Source of the DNA: Ceratodon purpureus
Taxonomy: Eukaryota; Streptophyta; Bryopsida; Pseudoditrichales; Ditrichaceae
NCBI GenBank assembly: GCA_014871385.1
Contig: CM026427.1
Span: forward strand, 9,678,344 to 9,742,343
Reading direction: 5' to 3'
Length of the DNA stretch: 64,000 nt
How positions within the stretch are numbered: the first letter of the stretch is position 1; every line of letters begins with the position of its first letter. A model generated the notes under the pieces. The model saw only the letters and a program-made list of their open reading frames with translations. It did not search any database and was not told the DNA's origin. Shown here in pieces: positions 35,605 through 46,566 of the stretch. The position numbers and the translations under genes were made by a program.

Positions 35605-36905
35605 GTGGTTCTTTTAGAAGATTGTTTCCTACAATTTGATAAGGTGGGTGAACACGTTTAGAAAAAAATGCATCTTTAGCAAATACTAGTGTCACGTATT
35701 TACACGCATTCACCTTAACCACCATCTTTGGTACCTGGAACTTTAGCCACATTCAACCTTGGTCTAACATTGAGAAAATTTGAAACCATAATATGGTTGT
35801 GTGACTTTCTAGACAGAAGTTGTAAGTTTGAAAAGATAAAAAAGAAGTCTTCCATAATGATATTTTCCTTTCTCAAAATGAGCCTTTTGAATAAAGATTC
35901 TTCTAAGATTCCATGGTGATACAAATATTCCTTCTTTTTAGACCCAAAAAGAAAAAAAGTACAAAGAAAATGAAACCTTGTTTGGAATGCTTGCTCCTCC
36001 ATGGTTACAAGATTGCATTTTTACATTCTCGTTTAATGGCCTCGTCGCTTTCTTCTATCCAGCCTTCCAAAATTTCTGCAGAAGAATGCAGACTAGAGCT
36101 TCATCCATCTCAATTTTGGTGTTTTTTCAAAGAACTTGGTCCTTCTTTGCTAGCGGTTTGTGAACCATTGTCTTCTTTGGAGGTAGATCGACATTCTCAG
36201 ATCCCAGTTGAATGAACTGCATTTGCTCTTTGGTCCATGTAGTACAATAAGGTAGAGTTCATTTACGAATTCTTGCATTCACAGGGGAAAAAAAGCTTCA
36301 TTGCTGCCAACTTTGCCGCCCTTACAAGAGCTCAAAAATTCCAGGTATTTTACCATGAAATTTTACCACAACATCATCTTTAAGTAAATAACACGTGTAC
36401 CAACTTTCAAGGCCAGAAGATCTACACAAAAAAAGATATTCAACATCTACCAACATGTGTGGATAAGAAAAAACAACTCAATACTACCAACTTTAATACC
36501 GTCCCATAGATTGGAAAACCATAATTTGGCCATGAAAATTTTAGCACGAGATCATTTCTATGTTGATAATATGTGTGGAAAATTTCAAGTTCAAAAGATT
36601 TGACCACAAAGAGATATTTGAAATCTACCAATTGACAAGGTAGTGCTCGCACGCGGGCACGCCAGAGTTCTCACACGTTCACGCCGTGGCACATGGCTCG
36701 GAACGTATAGGACCTATGGCAACATGCTGTGCTTGCGTACTAGTTGCTTGGGTACGGGGTTTACACAATCGAGAAGACGTCTGGAAAAATCCCAATGGGC
36801 AGATATGCCGTGTAAGTCTCCCCCGGTCGCGGCTCACGCGATGTATGGCCTCCCTACAGCACAGGTCGGGCTACGCTCTACTGCACGCATCAGGCTACGC
36901 CCTAA
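35605..36905. other. Intergenic
   Basis: 35715-35790 ('catctttggtacctggaact') resembles 59278-59345, so a dispersed repeat surrounds the MITE. 36640-36900 is GC-rich and unassigned. No supported gene. Confidence 0.4.
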
Positions 36906-37507
36906 ACCTATACAAAACAACACTGTGATATCCAGCAAGTAGTACAAGTGTGTCCATTCTCGAGCGCTGCAAGAAAGGGCCAGCGTTGAATTTGAAGCGG
37001 TGAAATGAGGCTCACCACTTTTGCAATGCATTGAGAGATCAATTGTGTCAAAAAGCGCCATCCCCTACTGTTGTTGGCCCTACGTCGTCGCTGTTGTTGT
37101 CGTGCCGGAACCCAACAACAATTATTGCATTCAACGCCCTCGTGAATTGGTTGTCATGAAGTGCACAAAACTGTGGTGGGTCACAATCCCTACGATAAGG
37201 CATCAAGCTGACCTCATTCACTGTCCAATAGCCACAGGTCGAATGGGTGTCTATCACCCCCACTCCCACTGATGCCGGGTGGCGATGGACTGATCTCACT
37301 ACCTCCTCGCATTCGCGGTTGCACATTAAGCATAGGTGACGGAGTCCATGGAGGAGATCCGCTTGCAGGGTCATCATCGCGTTAACACACCGCTCTACGA
37401 TATGAAACTCCTCGCATTTGGCAGGGTGGGGGTCCCTATCAAATTCGTCTCTCTTAATATCTCCAATGTCCGAGACTAATTTCTTCAGTTCCCATTCGGT
37501 ATACTTT
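36906..37507 (-). pseudogene. Cys-rich family, copy B (5'-truncated)
   Basis: Nearly identical to 38182-38779 (copy C), covering the C-terminal half with CLMCN, HPASVGV and STCGYW. It ends abruptly at 37507, where a T-rich repeat begins, so the N-terminal half and start codon are missing. Very high identity implies a recent direct duplication. Confidence 0.75.
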
Positions 37508-38095
37508 TGTTTTTAAAAAAAATTCACCCTTCTTCTTTCTTCTTGTTCTTATTCCTCTTTTACTTTTTTTTTATTTTTCTTCACCCTTCTTCATTCTTCT
37601 TGTTCTTATTCCTCTTTTATTTTTATTTTCATTTGTTTTTACTCTTCTTCTTTCTTCTTGTTCTCAATCCTCCTTTATTTACTTTTTGTTTATTTTTTAT
37701 ACGCTTCTTCTTTCGTTTTGTTTTTGTTCCTCTTTTATTTTAATTTATTTTTCACCCGTCTTCTTGCTTCTTGTTTCTGTTTTATTCATTTTTTTTTTTT
37801 TTTTCACAATTCTTCTTTCGCCTTGTACTTATTCCTCATTTAATTCTTATTTCTATTGGTTTTCACTCTTCTTCTTTCTTCTTCTTCATAATCCTCTTTT
37901 ATTTATTTTTTGTTTATTTTTTATGCCCTTCTTCTTTCCTTTTTTTCTTGTTCCCTTTTTTTAATGTTTTTTTTAATCACCCGTCTTCTTTCTTCTTCTT
38001 TTTGTTTTATTCTTTTATTTTTTTTTCACACTTCTTCTTTCTTCTTCTCCCATTAATTTTTTTCGCCCTCCTTCTCTTTTTAGCCGTCCTTTGGA
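37508..38095 (+). repeat. Polypyrimidine repeat (ttcttctttcttcttg...)
   Basis: About 590 bp of almost pure C/T on the plus strand built from 'ttcttctttc', 'ttgttcttattcctctttta' and poly-T units, lying between the two near-identical Cys-rich copies. Phe/Leu-rich open frames here are artefacts of composition. Confidence 0.9.
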
Positions 38096-38312
38096 TTCTT
38101 TCATTTACTAGATTTCGTCCCAATCGAGGTAATTAATCCATGTAGGTCAGTGATTATGTAGGAATTAATTCTCTCCCTCCCTATACAAAACAACGCTGTG
38201 ATATCCAGCAAGTAGTACAAGTGTGTCCATTCACGAGGCGCCGCAAGAAAGGGCCAGCGCTGAATTTGAAGCGGTGAAATGAGGCTCACCACTTTTGCAA
38301 TGCATTGAGAGA

Positions 38313-38957
38313 TCAATTGTGACAAAAAGCGCCGTCCCCTACTGTTGTTGGCCCTACGTCGTCGCTGTTGTTGTCGTGCCGGAACCCAACAACAATTATT
38401 GCATTCAACGCCCTCGTGAATTGGTTGTCATGAAGTGCACAAAACTGTGGTGGGTCACAATCCCTACGATAAGGCATCAAGCTGACCTCATTCACTGTCC
38501 AATAGCCACAGGTCGAATGGGTGTCTATCACCCCCACTCCCACTGATGCCGGGTGGCGATGGACTGATCTCACTACCTCCTCGCATTCGCGGTTGCACAT
38601 TAAGCATAGGTGACGGAGTCCATGGAGGAGATCCGCTTGCAGGGTCATCATCGCGTTAACACACCGCTCTACGATATGAAACTCCTCGCATTTGGCAGGG
38701 TGGGGGTCCCTATCAAATTCGTCTCTCTTAATATCTCCAATGTCCGAGACTAATTTCTTCAGTTCCCATTCGGTATACTCTTTAACTTGCTATAAGTTCT
38801 CTAGACTAGGGACTTCATGAGGAAAGTTATCCATCGATGGAGATGTGTCTATCATCATAAGCCGCTGCAAAAGGTGCTGCCGGAATCGAGACAGCTCATT
38901 CCTGCTCCAGAATTTTTCAGGGTTTGAGCGCCCTTCACGAGGCAATATCCCGTCCAT
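38313..38957 (-). pseudogene. Cys-rich family, copy C (in-frame stop)
   Basis: Starts MDGILPREGRSNPEKFWSRN at 38957, parallel to copy A, and runs 215 codons in one frame, with one internal TAG at 38792-38790 after VPSLENL. Downstream of it the family motifs continue (EFHIVERCV, CLMCN, STCGYW). A short intron removing the stop cannot be excluded, but no good donor is visible. Otherwise it is a nonsense-mutated copy. Confidence 0.6.
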
Positions 38958-39634
38958 GGACCCTATCAAGAATCTGCGACGATTACCACTGCAAAAGAAA
39001 GAAAAACATCCACAACTCCAACAGCACAATGAGTTGCTCAAGCGAGTCTAATAACTACAAAACTAACATTACAAAATTTCACACAATCTCAAATTAAATG
39101 GTGACACAAGGAGGACCAGCTTGAATATTGAATTGAGAATATCCCTTTATACATACAGTGCACTAGCTGTTGGATCAAATCCGAATTGCCACTCAAGTTG
39201 CGCTGGACGATGCATGAGTATGCGGCGGCGAGAGGAGGAGAGTCGATAAGCGAAGGTGAGAGTGAGCTAGAGAAGTGAAGCTGCGAGTGAAGGGAATCGG
39301 CAATGGTCGAGTGGTATCTATTTCTTTGGAGTTTAGGCAATTTGAGCCAATTTCGATCGCCCTTCGAACGAGCCCGTTCCATACCTGCTGTGCGTTCACA
39401 CTTGTCATGATTTGATTCAGGATTATACGAGTACGTTTGCACATGGGCTTATTTATGCTACTTTCTCGTGTGCTGCTCGATTCTGAAATATTAAGGTAAG
39501 TGTTTTGAAAACCGAGCACCTCCAAAATCCCGAGCAGTAGGCCAAATAGTAGGGTTCCAGAAACTTGTGCAGTCTATTTCTAGAAATTGTCCAAGAGTTC
39601 TCTAATTGCGTCCATGCCTTGAAAAATTGCGTGC
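38958..39634 (-). promoter_or_regulatory. Upstream region of Cys-rich copy C
   Basis: Contains the acceptor-like TTTTGCAG just before the start codon region and upstream sequence shared with copy A. It ends at the TTAA of the split piggyBac-type element. Confidence 0.4.
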
Positions 39635-40445
39635 TTAACCCCTAAAGTTCTGAGGGTATTTTTCATCAAAATTGCCTCAAAACAGCCCCTCTTCAAAGCA
39701 AGGTGGATTTTGCAAACTTGGGGTCTTAATTAGTACATTTAATTGTAAGGTCTTGTAGCTAACTTCTATGTCTACATGTCTACCAAATCTTACACACTCA
39801 TTCTTCACCAATTGCAAGATCGTAACGTTCAAAGTTGAAAAACAAGTTTTTTTTCCCTGCGCAAAAAGGGAACAGCAGAGTTTTGAAGGCCCAAAAAACC
39901 ATTTTTTTGCATTATGGATTTTGGGGGTTTTGATGCACGTCAAAGAAGACTGAGTTAGATAATTTTAGTAAAAAAATTATATTAAAAAAAGTTGTACAAG
40001 GTTGCCAAAAAAATCATTTTCCGCTAGGGGGTATTCTGAAATTCACAAACAAAGGCTGATTTTTGACAATAAAAATAGCATATGAAAAAAATTTGGATTG
40101 AAAATTCGAATGGTGGGAACATGCTCTACTGCCTTCTCTATACATAGAGATTTTTATTTTTGAAAAATATCAAAATCTCAATTTTTGGTGGAATTTCAAA
40201 GTTTCATCTTTGGGCAGATTTTCGCAGATTTTCGCAATTTTGGGCAGTTTTGGGCAGTTTTGGGCAGAATTTGATGCATTCAGAGTGGCTTTGAAAATTT
40301 CAGTAGCTGTCCATCGAGCAGCGTTTGACACTTAAACCTTCATAACTTGTGATCCTGATGTCAGAATTGAAAAATAAAAACACCGACACTAAGATCTCTT
40401 AACGGCCCACCTTCAATAAAAGTTTCAAAAAATCCCAATGTAAAT

Positions 40446-40474
40446 AAGGGGTATTTAAGTAATTATGGACAAAA
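40446..40474 (+). repeat. Left terminal inverted repeat of giant element
   Basis: About 29 bp matching the reverse complement of 57965-57993 with three mismatches. 'aattatggac' is repeated directly at 40461-40470 and 40480-40489, a possible subterminal transposase site. Confidence 0.85.
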
Positions 40475-40683
40475 CGCTCAATTATGGACTACTTTGCATC
40501 ATCAATAGACGTCCAATTCATGTGTTATCCCTCAAATTTAAAGACAAAGATGTCAAATATTTATGAAAAAATGCATTCCGCTTACAAGGGATAAAATCAT
40601 TTGAGTGAATTTATTATAATGTTGAATAGAGGACATCCCAGTCCCACTGTCATGGCCGAATCTCTCGGCCAGTGGCTGACTGA

Positions 40684-40723
40684 GAACCCTAAACCCTAGA
40701 AACCCTAAACCCTAGAAACCCTA
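40684..40723 (+). promoter_or_regulatory. Telobox-like repeats
   Basis: Four AACCCTA units ('aaccctaaaccctagaaac' and a second similar block) resembling the plant telomere repeat or the telobox promoter element. They lie in the left subterminal region of the giant element. Confidence 0.7.
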
Positions 40724-41010
40724 TCCTTAGAAATCTATCTGTTCTAATAAAAGGAAATACTTGCTCTGCAAAATGTGGATCTGTGAAGTGAAGCGGGTGA
40801 AGGGAAGATCGTCGGCGACCCGCTGAGTGGACACGACTGCCAGGCATCTCACATTGGGGTGTCCGTCTGTGAGGACTCCAGAGTCGTCGTTTAGAATGAA
40901 CAGTATTCACGGTCACAACGAATGGAAGTCCTTTCTAGTCGGCTGGCCGCCGACTAGGAGAGCCAACCTCTTCCTCACTGAACCGACCTCTGGAATTTGA
41001 AATACATATA

Positions 41011-41310
41011 AAAATGATGAGGAAATAAGTCCTAGTCCTAGTGATAAAAATGATGAGTAAGCTAGTCCTAGTCGGCTACCAGCTGAGTAGGAGAGTAGGG
41101 GCTACTAGTCCTAATGATGAGTAAATAAGTCCTAGTCCTAATGATGCAAATGATGAGTAAGCTAGTCCTAGTCGGCTACCAGCCGAGTAGGAGAGTAGGG
41201 GCTACTAGTCCTAATGATGAGTAAATAAGTCCTAGTCCTAATGATGCAAATGATGAGTAAGCTAGTCCTAGTCGGCTACCAGCCGAGTAGGGGAGTAGGG
41301 GCTACTAGAC
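41011..41310 (+). repeat. 100-bp tandem repeat, three units
   Basis: 'gtcggctaccagc' recurs at 41071, 41171 and 41271, exactly 100 bp apart. Each unit contains a variant of the 17-bp palindrome and 'agtcctaatgatgagtaa'. A separate 20-bp repeat ('actgtagaagcaggtcgcat' type) follows at 41403-41465. Non-coding. Confidence 0.85.
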
Positions 41311-41485
41311 TAGGTCGACGTTGGCAATTAGTCGTCCAGAAAACCCTAGAGAAGTGGATTATTAGAACGTTTACCAGTTTACTAGACGAACTCGTCGGCT
41401 GTCTACTGTAGAAGAAGGTCGCATACTGTAGAAGCAGGTCGCATACTGTAGAAGTTAGTCGCATATTGTCCAATATTTTGTCGTT

Positions 41486-41674
41486 ATGGGGAGGCGGGGT
41501 AGCAATGTGGGGCGACCATTTGGTCGGGAGACACCGGCTAACCTCGAGGAGCTCCGGCCATGGTATAGGGCGGTGGTCGCCCGTTCTCGCAACACCGCCA
41601 TTCCAGAGTTCAAATACATCCCACGCCTTCTGCAGCCAGGTGCGGTGGTTTTGGAGTATTGCTCACAGCATTGA
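41486..41674 (+). other. Small open frame in giant element
   Basis: 62 codons (MGRRGSNVGRPFGRETPANL..., with FKYIPRLLQPGAVV). Overlapping frames continue to 42057, so a spliced or frameshifted gene may lie here. No family recognised and no supporting motifs. Confidence 0.25.
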
Positions 41675-42655
41675 GTTGTTGGAGATCTCTGACGCTTCCG
41701 GCATCGCCTTCCCATTGACATTCGAGGAGTCCGAGGAGTCTGAGGAGTCCGAGAGTGTTGGCAGCGTTCACTTCAGCCACACAGGGGAAGTGTCAACGCA
41801 AACCATGTCAACTACAGGGTGGCCCCGCCTTGTTGACGAAGCTTACGACATCTCGGAGGGTGCTGGAAGTCGGTGCTCTGGCCAAGATCAGTGGTGCGGA
41901 GGGAACGCAAGCCCGCAGTCCACGTATTCGTCGTTTGGATCCGTGCATCCATTCGTCGATACTGGGTGTAGTGCTGTCCGAGCCAAGTCTACTGCGAAGG
42001 ACTGATCGCTTCATGGCGTTGGCGACCATATGCAGCTTTTTGGTTTTTTGGCTTTAGGGTGAATTACTGTGTGTTAGAACTGTCCACCTCGTTTTCAATA
42101 GAGCTGCTTCACACACTCGGATAATTGTAGAATTCATGGTTAGTATTTGTTACTGAGGCTTTAGGAGTAGTGGCATCTCTGATGTATACAGAATACAAAG
42201 TAACATGTAAAGGGCGGAACACTACCGTTGTACTCCGATAAGAATATAATGAAATGGATAAATATTTTTTCCCAGTTTCTCAAAGCGCATAGTGGTTCTA
42301 CCAATGTTGTGGAAAGCGTCGGCGGGCAGCCGACTAGAGTAACAGTGTCCACCGTAAAAATCACAGGCCATACAATATAGACCAGCCTCACAAAGTCACC
42401 GTTCATGATGCTTATCTAACATGGTTAGAGGCATCGGCGGACAGCCGACGACCACCGAAGAAGGAAAAGTAAGGCATCAGAACAACAAATAGAAGACAAA
42501 GCGTAATACATGACTAGTATTGGGTCTACGGTAAAATACAATTCTTATTCGAAGGAATCACAGTGTTGACAATATTCAACTATAACGTTTACAGAGGAAA
42601 CCATCACTAGCTACATCTTCTACAGCTAAGATCACAATCGTCGGCGGGCAGCCGA

Positions 42656-45600
42656 CTAGTCTTCCTCCTCGTCATTCCAGTTCATCGAGATTCCATGCGA
42701 TTCGAAGTTTGCCATGGCAGCAATCACAACATCTTCGGGTATTAGATGGGACTTTGGGGGCCCCTCATGCGTAGTTTTCTTGGTCCTATGAGTGTATACA
42801 ACGGATTTACACTCCACCCACTCCGCAAGAGTCAACTCCCTTTCCCACCGTCTTGTCCAGCACTCTCTCGCAACTTTCTTCTTACCTTCCTTCTTGCCCT
42901 TCATCGGAGTCCACCATTCAACCTTGAACTTACCGTAATTAGGACCAGGCTCTGTTATAACAGGCTCTATCGCCCTACCCATCCAAATGGGTAGGTGGTC
43001 TTCCTTACACGGACGACAGAAAACCCAATCGCCACGTAAAACGTCACGATATGGGTTAAACACAGACTTCGGCCTAGAGTTTTTCGGACCACAGAAAGGA
43101 TAGGGCTCCACCTCATCCTCGTCACCGGGACGAATATCCGGATCCGGTATATATTCGTCCTCTACATCGAATGTGGTGACGTGGTCCCGCTTCCAGTCTG
43201 AGATAGGCCAGAATCCTTCCTGTAAGGTGGCGGAATTGGGGGGCAGTGGCTCGTTGACCTCCTTTAAAATTCGCTCCCAATACAGTACATATGGTAACAT
43301 GTCTTGTGCGTATTTCTTATCCCGAGCCATGCCAGTTCTCCAGTACTCAATGTACTTAGATAATCCACTTTTAATGAAATTTCTCTTCTCTGAACACTCC
43401 GCTGCCCTTGCCACCTCTTTATCCGCGTTCTTCTTGCCCTCATCGACTTCAACACTACCCCATAAGTGCTTATGAGGAACCGGTTTGGGATCACCGACGG
43501 GCAAACGTGGTTTACCCTCTTTGTCTGCCCTCCACATTTTCACGGGTTTGCCAGGTGGAAGCCATGACGGATCAGTTGTACGCTTCTTGTACCTCATCAC
43601 GGGCCACCCCGCATCCTCTCCATCCTCCACTACATAGAACTTAAAAAGATGCATTTCACTGTGACCTTCTATCGCATTACCTCCGTCGTGATGAAAATCA
43701 GCAACATAACTTTTGAAGTCTGCCACTTCCTGAACAACCTCTGGAATAAAGGCAACTGTCTTCTGAGAATCCATGAATGCCTTCATAAGGTCGGCAAGGC
43801 AGTATGTGTTCTTTCGCTTAATGAGTTTCGACAGGTGACTGAAGTGGGCGTCGATGTCCTCATGTGTGTGTCCCACAATCAGGAAACCAACTGTAACTTC
43901 CTTGAATATTCGCCTCGCCGTCAGCAACGAGCAGAATGCTAGAAGAAACCGGTTCTTGTTGTCCTTCGCAGAATTGTCAAGCTGGAGATACAACTTCTTC
44001 GGCAAAGGAACAGCAGGCCTACCAGGCAGAGGTGGAGTGAGTGGTTCATCTCTAGAAGGTGGAATTGAGGGAATGCAACGTGACGATCCATGCATAAGCG
44101 CTGCAAAGAATTCATTCTGTGGCGGTGCCTCGAAGAGTGCTTTTGACTCCCGGACAGGTAGTCTCTCCAAGGCACGGAATACCCTGCACAACGAGGAGAT
44201 TGTGAAATTTGGGTCTCCTGGCCACAGGGCAGTTGCATAGTGTGCGTAGGCGCCATCTCCGTGACCGTGAGTCAGCATTCCAGTACAGGAAATCGGAATT
44301 TGACCAAGCCCTGCCGTAGCCTTTGTGATACGTTGCATGCGGGGGATCGCTGTTTTCGATGTGTCCATCTTATCATGTATGATGCATAGGAACTCAGTAG
44401 GACTCTGTATAGATTGGGTTGTCCATCCGTAATAAATGTTGCGACAAGCTCGCTGATAGTTCAAATGCCTGGTCCTATCCTCTGTCAAGCTCTGCCACTC
44501 GTCCGACCCTCTAGGATACTTGGCAATGAGTTCAACGAGGAAGTCACACTCAGTGTACTTGGAGAAATTACTTCCTACTCCCTTGACCTCAACGTTGCGG
44601 AAGTACTCCTTCCTCATGCGACTAACGGAGGACTGCGAAATCAGCTTCGCGTTGCACTGCTCATTGACCTGAATAGCACAGAGTGAGGTCGATCAGTTGG
44701 GAAGTTCGTCATCCAGTCGGCGGGCAGCCGACGATAGTAATCACTACAATTCAGTAAACTATCCAAAGTGAAAGAAGATGAGGAGGAACTTACAGCGTTG
44801 GCCATTTCGCGCATGTGATTCCAGTTCATCGCAGACGGGAGTACTTTGAGCGCGGCCACTCTCTTCTTGCCAATCATTCGAAACTCATTGGGCATTTGGT
44901 CGGCATTCTCATTAACGATAGTGGTCAACGTCGCGCGGGCCTGGATTGTGTGAATCTAGGGACGATGTACACCGGAATTTCCGTGACTCCCATTGACACG
45001 GCCACTTCGGGCCGAAGCCTTGTAGCTGTAGTACGCGGATTTCGATACTCCGTGAATGATATACCACGCCACTTCACATACGTCAACGTTCGCAAGAGTA
45101 ACATAGAGCTTCCGCTTGCCGGGTACAGTATGTAAGTGCCCTTGCACAGCGAAGGACATCTCTCGCCTCGCCTCGAATGTTGTTGCGTAAAATTTACGAC
45201 GAATACTCACAGTATCTTCCCATCTAAAAGTCTGGCAACATCGGTCCTTGCAACAGCGTTTTGAGCTCACTAAGTGGCATTCAGCAGGGACAACCATTTG
45301 ACGAAGCTTAGTGGAAGAGACGTCATCTTTTTCGCGAACTTTCCTCCTCACCGATCGATAGGCATTCTTCGGGACACCATCCAGACCATCGTCCGCGTCG
45401 GCGTCTGCTAAATTCTCGGAGCAGTAAGTAATTATATCAGAGAGAAGGTGACCCCCTTCTAAGCGAGTGTGAGTCAGACGCCATCTGAGAGTTGTCATCT
45501 GCAGATGATCGTCTTCAGAGACGAAGAGTACCCCAACCTCTGTATCCCCTAGGACTTCATCATCACATGCCTCGTCCGGTAAACATACTTGAATCATTGC

Positions 45601-45792
45601 CCTACCACGGACTGATAGGTCATCATTAAGAAGTTCGACATACCTATTTCTCCAGAGGTGGCGGTCAGGATAAGAAGCATCTGGAGTGGAAGGAGTACCC
45701 GAGGTCCCGGAATCCGGACCCCAACAATGATCATCTGTTTCTACGTCGGATTCCCTTTGTTTAGACACATCGTCGTCACTGCTGATATTCAT
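42656..45792 (-). CDS. DUF7869-domain protein, putative transposase (one in-frame stop)
   Basis: Exons 45792-44794 and 44668-42656 on the complement, joined in phase 0 across a 125-bp intron (GTAAGT donor, TTCAG acceptor), 1003 codons. The N-terminal half has a Cys cluster (SSKRCCKDRCCQTF) and VDVCEVAWYIIHGVSK, typical of proteins preceding DUF7869. The RNase H-like core shows acidic residues in IIHDKMD (about D432), LYLQLDN (D564) and GHTHEDID (E603-D606), expected for a DDE-type nuclease. A single TAG at 44958-44956 interrupts an otherwise continuous frame (HRP-stop-IHTIQARA). The palindrome occurs in the intron (44716) and abuts the stop codon (42640-42656). Probably the mobility gene. Catalysis is inferred, and this copy may be inactive. 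Confidence 0.75.
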
Positions 45793-45813
45793 TGGAGACC
45801 TAGTCCCCAGATC

Positions 45814-46566
45814 CTACTCAGACGGAGCGGAGTTGCTTTCATCAATTTCTTCATTGTCGTTCCCCAAGTGAGGTTCCGTCGGCGGGCAGCCGACGGGACA
45901 TGTGCCAGCCAACGCGCCATTCACAAGTGGACATACCTTGTATCCACTCCAAAGTACCAATCGCCCCACAGCACACCCGATCTTTAACACATCCGGTAAC
46001 TCACAGAAAGCAGGTGTTTCAAAGAATTCTGGATTGACGGACGACACTCTCACTATTAGAAAGAAGCTGTGAGGAATCAAGAACCCCTCCCACGTTCCTT
46101 TAGGAGAGCACTCCATAATGACTCCAGCGGCTACACAACGCTTTGAGCCTCCGGATTCCTCGAGGAGCGCAACTTCCATCTGCTCTGCGAGGTCCAGGAA
46201 TTCTTGAACGGGCTTGACATCTTCTTCAACATCCGTCGGCTGGCAGCCGACGGCGTTGATGTCATTGTCTTCCACCTCTCCGAAAGGCCTGAGGTCAGCC
46301 GCCTCCCACAATATCATTTGTCCTAAGCAGTTGCTCAAGGACTTCACACCCTCATCCGGAAATGGTATATTCATTTCCATGCTATCTGAAACCTCAATCA
46401 CTTTTACCACCACCACTATAGGATCAAATTCTACAACACGTTGGATCACTGCCGTGCCTGCATAATAGAGCCCAGAATGAGTAAGGGCCACGACAACGCC
46501 CTTTTTAACCTTCCAACGCCCTGATCGGCCATTCCTTAGAAACGTCTGGATCGGCTCTACTTCCAT
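45814..46566 (-). CDS. DUF8039-like accessory protein
   Basis: The first in-frame ATG is at 46566 (MEVEPIQTFLRNGRSG) and the stop is at 45814, 21 bp before the start of the DUF7869 gene, giving 250 aa. Two similar halves each end in a motif like 'LGQMILWEAADLRP' and 'VGRLVLWSGYKVCPL', resembling the DUF8039 domain found in plant transposon proteins. The sequence between them is acidic. Two palindromes are read as protein (VGCQPTD, VGCPPTE). It could instead be an upstream exon of the DUF7869 protein through unrecognised splicing. Confidence in the frame is good; in the family, moderate. Confidence 0.55.
   Translation of the reverse strand: MEVEPIQTFLRNGRSGRWKVKKGVVVALTHSGLYYAGTAVIQRVVEFDPIVVVVKVIEVSDSMEMNIPFPDEGVKSLSNCLGQMILWEAADLRPFGEVEDNDINAVGCQPTDVEEDVKPVQEFLDLAEQMEVALLEESGGSKRCVAAGVIMECSPKGTWEGFLIPHSFFLIVRVSSVNPEFFETPAFCELPDVLKIGCAVGRLVLWSGYKVCPLVNGALAGTCPVGCPPTEPHLGNDNEEIDESNSAPSE

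Noticed and set aside
36640-36905. Possible tRNA or structured RNA in a GC-rich patch
   Set aside because: No cloverleaf or box motifs could be drawn convincingly by eye.
37507-38136. Phe/Leu-rich open frames of 60-120 codons
   Set aside because: They arise from the polypyrimidine repeat; no domain, and composition explains them.
40684-40723. Interstitial telomere from chromosome fusion
   Set aside because: Only four degenerate units, inside a mobile element; a telobox-like motif is a simpler reading.
43173-44256. Several 75-128 codon frames opposite the DUF7869 gene
   Set aside because: Shadows of the long minus-strand coding exon.
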